In this document: piece by piece, positions 35,598 to 39,768 of the stretch
How positions within the stretch are numbered: position 1 is the first letter of the stretch
Layout of the letters: each line of letters starts with the position of its first letter
Source: Acidimicrobiaceae bacterium
GTDB lineage: Bacteria; Actinomycetota; Acidimicrobiia; Acidimicrobiales; RAAP-2
NCBI GenBank assembly: GCA_003132165.1
Contig: PKWW01000022.1
Location: forward strand, 36,364 to 76,131
Length of the DNA: 39,768 nt
Reading direction: 5' to 3'
Notes under the pieces: model-generated
Databases searched by the model: none
What the model saw: the letters and a program-made list of their open reading frames with translations, nothing else
Told to the model about the DNA's origin: nothing
Position numbers and translations under genes: made by a program

Positions 35598-35631
35598 CTT
35601 TAGAAGAGTCACCGCGATGGGACTTCTAAGG
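35598..35631 (-). promoter_or_regulatory. Inverted repeat in the rplM leader
   Basis: TTAGAAG (35600-35606) and CTTCTAA (35623-35629) are exact inverted repeats with a 16-base loop, extendable to nine pairs with one wobble. It lies 19 bases upstream of the rplM start and may form an L13-binding or attenuator-type leader hairpin; L13 leaders are known in other bacteria. No T-run follows. Confidence 0.4.
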
Positions 35632-35637
35632 GACTCT

Positions 35638-36525
35638 CTACCTTACAAAACCTGAGGGCCCTCCAGCAAATTGGTCGTATCCGACCCCCACGAGGCTCAG
35701 ACCCCCCGCCGGTGCCGCCGGGGGCAAATGAACCCGCTCCAGGCTCTCCAGGCGCTCTTTTACGGTGTTTTGGTCCAATCGACCCTGTCCGATGGCGACC
35801 ATCGTCGAGGTCAGGCAGCGCACCATGTTGTGACAGAAGGACTGGGCCCGGATGGTGAGCCGCACGCAGGGCGCGTTACCCGGGCTCATCCCCCACCCGT
35901 CCTCGAGCCGCTCCCAGTGGGCGTTGATCACGTGGCGAAGCAGCGGTTCGCCGACTGGCGAGTTGGTCGGGCGGCGACAGAAGGCTCGAAAATCATGGGT
36001 GCCGGCGATCTCTGCGCACGTCACGTTCATCAGTTCGACGTCCAGAGGGCCCTCGACGGTCCAGGACCAGGCGTTCGTGAACGCGAGGGCCGGGGGCTTG
36101 GCTTCGAGCACCAGGTAGCGGTACTCGCGCCACTGGGCGGAGAACCGGGCGTGGAAGTCGGTGCTCACGGGCTGGGCACGCACGATCTGGATGCGCCCGC
36201 GCAACTGCTTGTTGAGCGACTGGGTCAGGCGTTCGGGGTCGGGACCGCGATTCTTCGCGAAGAGCTTCGTCGGAAGATCCACGTGCACCACCTGGGCGAA
36301 GGCGTGCACCCCGGCGTCAGTGCGGCCGGCGCCGACGACGACGGGTTCCTCGTCGAGGTGCAGGGTGCTCGCCAGGGTCGCGCGAAGCAGTCCGACGACC
36401 GTCGTGAACTCAGGTTGGAACGCGAAACCGCTGAGACCGTTGCCGTCGTAGGCAAGGTCCAGTCGCCACCGTTGGGTGGTGACTACCGGTTGATCAGACG
36501 AACTCAATGCGCGCCATCGGGGCAT
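35638..36525 (-). CDS. truA: tRNA pseudouridine(38-40) synthase
   Basis: This roughly 295-residue enzyme modifies positions 38-40 of the anticodon arm. The catalytic aspartate is in VVVGAGRTDAGVHA (D70 from the chosen start), preceded by RLDLAYDGNGLSGF and followed by REYRYLV and AQSFCHNMVRCL. The start is uncertain: ATG 36525 (chosen, AGGGTG four bases upstream, overlapping rplQ by 32 bases) or TTG 36507 with a smaller overlap. The location after rplQ is conserved in bacteria. Confidence 0.93.
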   Translation of the reverse strand: MPRWRALSSSDQPVVTTQRWRLDLAYDGNGLSGFAFQPEFTTVVGLLRATLASTLHLDEEPVVVGAGRTDAGVHAFAQVVHVDLPTKLFAKNRGPDPERLTQSLNKQLRGRIQIVRAQPVSTDFHARFSAQWREYRYLVLEAKPPALAFTNAWSWTVEGPLDVELMNVTCAEIAGTHDFRAFCRRPTNSPVGEPLLRHVINAHWERLEDGWGMSPGNAPCVRLTIRAQSFCHNMVRCLTSTMVAIGQGRLDQNTVKERLESLERVHLPPAAPAGGLSLVGVGYDQFAGGPSGFVR

Positions 36526-36856
36526 TGTCACCCTGACGCGGCCCAAGCTTCAGGATGCGCGTGTAGCCACCAGGACGCTCGGTGTAACGAGGTGCGATCT
36601 CGGTGAACAGTTTGTGGGTCATGTCCTTGTCGCGAATGAACGCAACGACGCGACGCTGGGCGTGCACCGAACCCTCGGGCGAGTTCTTGGCGGCCGTGAC
36701 GACCTTCTCGACGATGGGGCGAAGCGCCTTGGCCTTGGCCTCGGTGGTGACGATGGACTCGGCCGCGATCATCGAAGCGACGAGGTTGCCCATCATCGCC
36801 TTCTGGTGAGCGCTGTCGCCACCGAAACGCTTGCCCTTGGTGGGAGTTCCGCGCAT
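36494..36856 (-). CDS. rplQ: 50S ribosomal protein L17
   Basis: This 120-residue protein at the exit-tunnel side begins MRGTPTKGKRFGGDSAHQKAMMGNL across its first 25 residues and ends in PMARIEFV. ATG 36856 has GAGGA six bases upstream, two bases after rpoA, in the standard rpoA-rplQ order. Confidence 0.97.
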   Translation of the reverse strand: MRGTPTKGKRFGGDSAHQKAMMGNLVASMIAAESIVTTEAKAKALRPIVEKVVTAAKNSPEGSVHAQRRVVAFIRDKDMTHKLFTEIAPRYTERPGGYTRILKLGPRQGDNAPMARIEFV

Positions 36857-36858
36857 GA

Positions 36859-37800
36859 CTAGTCCTCGATCCGCAGTGAAAGACCGCGCTCTTCGAGGCG
36901 GTCGTTGACGTCCTTCAGCGACGTGGCGCCGAAGTTGGTGATCGAGGTCAGGTCACGCTCGGTGGCGTTGACGAGCTGGGCAATCGTGTTGATGCCGGCG
37001 CGCTTCAGGCAGTTGCGTGAGCGCTCGGTGAGGCCCAACTCTTCGATGCGGATGTCGAGCTCGGAGGCGGCGGCCTGAGCCGTGCCGACGTCGCCCAATT
37101 CCAGCGAAGGAGCCTCTTCATCGAAGCTGCCGATCAGGTCGACCAGCGAACCCAGCGTCTTGCCGGCCGACGCCAACGCCTCACGGGGGCTGATGGAACC
37201 GTCGGTCTCGATTTCGATCACGAGACGGTCGAAGTCCTTGGACTGCTCGACGCGAACGGGCTCGATCTCGAAACTCACGCGGCGCACCGGCGTGAAGATA
37301 GCGTCGAGGGGAATCACACCGATGGTCGATGAGCCCTTGTTGCCTTCAGCGCCGACGTAACCCTTGCCGCGCTCGACGGTCAACTCGAACGTAAGTGCCG
37401 CCTTGGGGCTGGTCAGGTAGGCGAGGTGCAGGTCGGGGTTCAAGATCTCGACGTCAGCGGTCGTCGACAGGTCCGACGCGGTGACGGGGCCTTCGCCACG
37501 CTTGTCGAGACGAAGGGTGACGGGCTCGTCGGAGTGGACGATGAGCAGAAGGTCCTTCAAGTTCAGGCAGATGTCCTGCACGTCTTCCTTCACGCCCTCG
37601 ATGACGCCGAACTCGTGCAGCACGGCGTCGAACTTCACGCGGGTCGCCGCGGCGCCCGGGATTGATGACAGCAGCGTGCGACGGAGCGAGTTACCGAGCG
37701 TGTGACCGAAGCCGGGGTCGAGCGGGCCGATGCCGAATGACTGACGGTTGTTGATTTCATCGCCGAGTGCTTCGATTGTTGGTCGTTGGATAATCAACAT
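36859..37800 (-). CDS. rpoA: RNA polymerase alpha subunit
   Basis: This 313-residue subunit nucleates core assembly (N-terminal domain, GPLDPGFGHTLGNSLRRTLL near residue 25) and contacts DNA and activators through the C-terminal domain (IEELGLTERSRNCLKRAGI near residue 250). ATG 37800 has GGAG five bases upstream. It sits between rpsD and rplQ as in most bacteria. Confidence 0.98.
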   Translation of the reverse strand: MLIIQRPTIEALGDEINNRQSFGIGPLDPGFGHTLGNSLRRTLLSSIPGAAATRVKFDAVLHEFGVIEGVKEDVQDICLNLKDLLLIVHSDEPVTLRLDKRGEGPVTASDLSTTADVEILNPDLHLAYLTSPKAALTFELTVERGKGYVGAEGNKGSSTIGVIPLDAIFTPVRRVSFEIEPVRVEQSKDFDRLVIEIETDGSISPREALASAGKTLGSLVDLIGSFDEEAPSLELGDVGTAQAAASELDIRIEELGLTERSRNCLKRAGINTIAQLVNATERDLTSITNFGATSLKDVNDRLEERGLSLRIED

Positions 37801-37831
37801 GGGGACTCCTTAAGATCTTTGAAAGTTACGA

Positions 37832-38476
37832 TTACTTCGAGTACAACTCGACGATGAGATTCTCTTGAATCGCTTCGTCAATCTGCTCGCGCTGGGGAAC
37901 GACGCGAACGGTGACGCTAAAGCCGTTGTCACCCTTCTCGAGCCATCCGGGAACGTTACGGTCGAGCACGTCAAGGTTGCGCTTGACGTTGAAATTCTCT
38001 TGGGTGACGGCCTTCAGTGCCACCACTTCGCCGGGGCGAACGCGGTACGAGGGGATGTTGACGCGCTTGCCGTTGATCGTCACGTGACCGTGACGGACGA
38101 ACTGACGGGCCTGGGAGCGGCTGGCGCCCCAACCGGCGCGGTACGCCACGTTGTCGAGACGAAGCTCGAGGAACTGCAGCAGGTTCGTACCGGTCATGCC
38201 GGGACGGTGGCTCGCCTCTTCGTAGAGGTTGCGGAACTGCTTCTCCAGGATGCCGTAGATGCGACGGGCCTTTTGCTTCTCACGAAGCTGGGTCAGGTAC
38301 TCCGAGCCCTGACGCTGACGGTCGCGACCGTGCATGCCCGGAGGGAATGCGCGGGTCTGACGGTCCGAGTTCTCCGAGACGGGGCACTTCATGGTGAAGC
38401 AGCGCTCACCCTTCAAGTACAACTTGGTGCGCTCACGACGACAAAGTCGGCAAACGGGTCCTGTATAACGAGCCAT
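37832..38476 (-). CDS. rpsD: 30S ribosomal protein S4, zinc-binding (C+) form
   Basis: This 214-residue 16S-binding assembly protein has four N-terminal cysteines, C9, C12, C26 and C31, that form the zinc motif of the C+ paralogue. The S4 RNA-binding domain is RLDNVAYRAGWGASRSQAR and then VRHGHVTINGKRV. ATG 38476 has GGAAG three bases upstream; the upstream extension overlapping rpsK is rejected. Bacteria often keep a second C- form for zinc shortage; none is in this window. Confidence 0.97.
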   Translation of the reverse strand: MARYTGPVCRLCRRERTKLYLKGERCFTMKCPVSENSDRQTRAFPPGMHGRDRQRQGSEYLTQLREKQKARRIYGILEKQFRNLYEEASHRPGMTGTNLLQFLELRLDNVAYRAGWGASRSQARQFVRHGHVTINGKRVNIPSYRVRPGEVVALKAVTQENFNVKRNLDVLDRNVPGWLEKGDNGFSVTVRVVPQREQIDEAIQENLIVELYSK

Positions 38477-38484
38477 GATCTTCC

Positions 38485-38880
38485 TTAGCCTCGGCGACGC
38501 TTCTTGGGGCGGCAACCGTTGTGGGGTAGCGGGGTGACATCCTTGATCGCGACCACTTCAATGCCGGCGGCGGCGATTGAACGGATCGCGGTCTCTCGAC
38601 CCGATCCGGGTCCACGAACGAGCACGTCGACCTTCTTGATGCCGTGCTCCATCGCAGCGCGCGCGCACTTCTCGGCGGCGAGTTGTGCGGCGTAGGGGGT
38701 CGACTTACGTGAGCCCTTGAAGCCAACCTGACCCGACGAAGCCCAGGAGAGGACGTTGCCCTCGGGGTCGGTGATTGACACGATGGTGTTGTTGAACGAA
38801 CTCTTGATGTGAGCGACGCCAAAGGCGATGTTCTTGCGTTCCTTCTTGCGACCCTTGCGGGCCGTGGTCGGCTTAGCCAT
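38485..38880 (-). CDS. rpsK: 30S ribosomal protein S11
   Basis: This 131-residue platform protein contains [30 protein letters not shown] and the basic C terminus [14 protein letters not shown] 38880 shares one base with the rpsM stop (TAATG). Confidence 0.98.
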   Translation of the reverse strand: MAKPTTARKGRKKERKNIAFGVAHIKSSFNNTIVSITDPEGNVLSWASSGQVGFKGSRKSTPYAAQLAAEKCARAAMEHGIKKVDVLVRGPGSGRETAIRSIAAAGIEVVAIKDVTPLPHNGCRPKKRRRG

Positions 38881-39257
38881 TACTTCGTAACCTTCTTCTT
38901 ACCGGCGACTGTGCGCTTGGGACCCTTGCGGGTACGTGCGTTGGTACGGGTGCGCTGTCCGCGAACGGGCAGGCCCTTGCGGTGACGGATCCCCTGCAGG
39001 CAGTTGATCTCCATCTTGCGCTTGATGTCCTGAGCGACATCGCGACGAAGGTCACCTTCGACGGTGACGTTCTGGTCGATGTAGGCACGAAGCTTGTTGA
39101 CGTCCGCTTCGGTGAGGTCCTTCACGCGGATGGACTCGTCGATCTCCGTCGCAGCACAAATCTGCTGGGCGATCGTGGGTCCAACTCCGAAAATGTATGT
39201 AAGTGAGATCACCGTTCGCTTCTCGCGTGGGATGTCTACTCCGGCAATACGGGCCAT
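38880..39257 (-). CDS. rpsM: 30S ribosomal protein S13
   Basis: This 125-residue head protein begins [19 protein letters not shown], has the [20 protein letters not shown] motif and a lysine-rich tail that contacts tRNA. AGGA precedes ATG 39257; it starts 12 bases after rpmJ. Confidence 0.98.
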   Translation of the reverse strand: MARIAGVDIPREKRTVISLTYIFGVGPTIAQQICAATEIDESIRVKDLTEADVNKLRAYIDQNVTVEGDLRRDVAQDIKRKMEINCLQGIRHRKGLPVRGQRTRTNARTRKGPKRTVAGKKKVTK

Positions 39258-39269
39258 GTTCTTCCTCTC

Positions 39270-39383
39270 CTAGCCCTGGCGCTGCTTGTGACGCGGGTTC
39301 TCGCAGATCACGCGGACGTGACCCTCCCGGCGAATGACTTTGCACTTCTCACACATCGCCTTAACACTGGCTCGAACCTTCAT
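39270..39383 (-). CDS. rpmJ: 50S ribosomal protein L36, zinc-binding form
   Basis: A 37-residue protein beginning [19 protein letters not shown], with zinc ligands C11, C14, C27 and H32. The length and spacing are those of the C+ L36 of the infA-rpmJ-rpsM order. ATG 39383 lies 33 bases after infA. Confidence 0.97.
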   Translation of the reverse strand: MKVRASVKAMCEKCKVIRREGHVRVICENPRHKQRQG

Positions 39384-39416
39384 GTCTTTTCTTTCTCGAA
39401 CTAAATAGAACGTGAG

Positions 39417-39641
39417 TTATTTGTAGCGGTAGGTGATACGGCCGCGGGTCATGTCGTAGGGCGTAATCTCCACTTGGACCTTGTCACCGGGGAGGATACG
39501 AATGCGGTGCATGCGCATTTTTCCCGAGCTGTGAGCGAGGACGGTGTAACCGTTCTCCAACTCGACGCGGAACATGGCGTTTGGTAGAGGCTCGACGACG
39601 GTTCCCTCAACGGTGAACGCGTCTTCCTTTGGCTTACTCAG
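39417..39641 (-). CDS. infA: Translation initiation factor IF-1, apparent CTG start
   Basis: This 74-residue OB-fold factor binds the ribosomal A site during initiation. The sequence [20 protein letters not shown], then [28 protein letters not shown] and RGRITYRYK matches IF-1 closely. At the position where family members start there is no ATG, GTG or TTG; CTG (39641-39639) lies there with an excellent AGGAGA (39653-39648) six bases upstream. The nearest upstream in-frame canonical start is GTG 39695, which would add 18 residues unlike IF-1. The body of the gene is certain; the CTG start is inferred from the ribosome site and family length. It is the first gene of the twenty-gene run. Confidence 0.95.
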   Translation of the reverse strand: MSKPKEDAFTVEGTVVEPLPNAMFRVELENGYTVLAHSSGKMRMHRIRILPGDKVQVEITPYDMTRGRITYRYK

Positions 39642-39674
39642 GTTCTTTCTCCTTGTTACGGCACTGCGACGTAG

Positions 39675-39724
39675 AGGAGCAAGAAGCTCCTTCACGTGTG
39701 GACCTCTGGGGGTTCCAAGAGGTC
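39675..39724 (-). promoter_or_regulatory. Structured infA leader: two hairpins
   Basis: In mRNA order, GACCTCT and AGAGGTC (39724-39718 and 39707-39701) can pair around a 10-base loop. Next AGGAGC and GCTCCT (39691-39686 and 39680-39675) can pair around ttctt. The second ends 22 bases before the infA ribosome site. The first contains an AGAGGT that would be the only ribosome site for the GTG at 39695. The hairpins may control infA expression. Confidence 0.5.
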
Positions 39725-39732
39725 GGCTGACC

Positions 39733-39760
39733 ATTCTACCGAAAAATCTCGCCAACGCAA
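39733..39760 (-). promoter_or_regulatory. Candidate promoter of the infA-rpmJ-rpsM operon
   Basis: On the minus strand TTGCGT (39760-39755), 16 bases, then TAGAAT (39738-39733, 5/6 to the -10 consensus). Initiation near 39726 would give an approximately 85-base leader starting at the first hairpin, and would exclude the in-frame ATG codons at 39755 and 39734 from the transcript. Confidence 0.5.
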
Positions 39761-39768
39761 AAGCCGGC

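Overview
The window is a moderately GC-rich actinobacterial chromosome segment. Support comes from the sucCD-purN-purH neighbourhood, a GuaB3-type IMP dehydrogenase-like protein next to guaA, a CIRCE-controlled groES-groEL pair, a UbiA-DprE1-DprE2 decaprenyl-phosphoryl-arabinose cassette, frequent GTG/TTG starts and many 1-4 bp start/stop overlaps. The mixture fits a deep-branching, non-mycolate actinobacterium such as an Acidimicrobiia member, but that placement is inference. No rRNA, tRNA or CRISPR array was seen.

Layout. (1) 1-1208: accessory sequence, with the end of an unrecognised ORF, then a 926-bp element bounded by 29-bp inverted repeats and a 10-bp (9/10) target duplication. It sits exactly at the mdh stop codon. 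It has no transposase and carries a small anchored PEGA-like protein gene plus a strong palindrome. (2) 1206-10237, minus strand: mdh and icd (TCA cycle), then the sucC-sucD-purN-purH-folD-cupin-metF run and a B12-binding methylmalonyl-CoA mutase subunit. FolD feeds one-carbon units to PurN/PurH and MetF; the mutase feeds succinyl-CoA to SucCD. (3) 10321-13330, plus strand: ubiA (DPPR synthase), dprE1, dprE2, facing a membrane-anchored phosphodiester glycosidase-like protein (13339-14553). (4) 14631-20477, minus strand: pcrA, guaA, guaB3 and a CoA-type Nudix hydrolase. (5) 20567-26216: an MMPL transporter (plus), groEL-groES (minus) with a bidirectional terminator and CIRCE, and an MFS transporter (plus). 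(6) 26213-39641, minus strand: twenty tightly packed genes running infA-rpmJ-rpsM-rpsK-rpsD-rpoA-rplQ-truA-rplM-rpsI-glmM-glmS-acpS-alr-udg-tsaE-tsaB-rimI-tsaD-pdxH, linking ribosome and RNA polymerase synthesis, cell-wall precursor supply, tRNA t6A modification and cofactor salvage.

Most of the window is conserved housekeeping DNA. The points most worth checking are the transposase-less element at 273-1198, an apparent CTG start codon for infA behind a structured leader, and DprE1 carrying alanine where the mycobacterial enzyme has the benzothiazinone-reactive cysteine.
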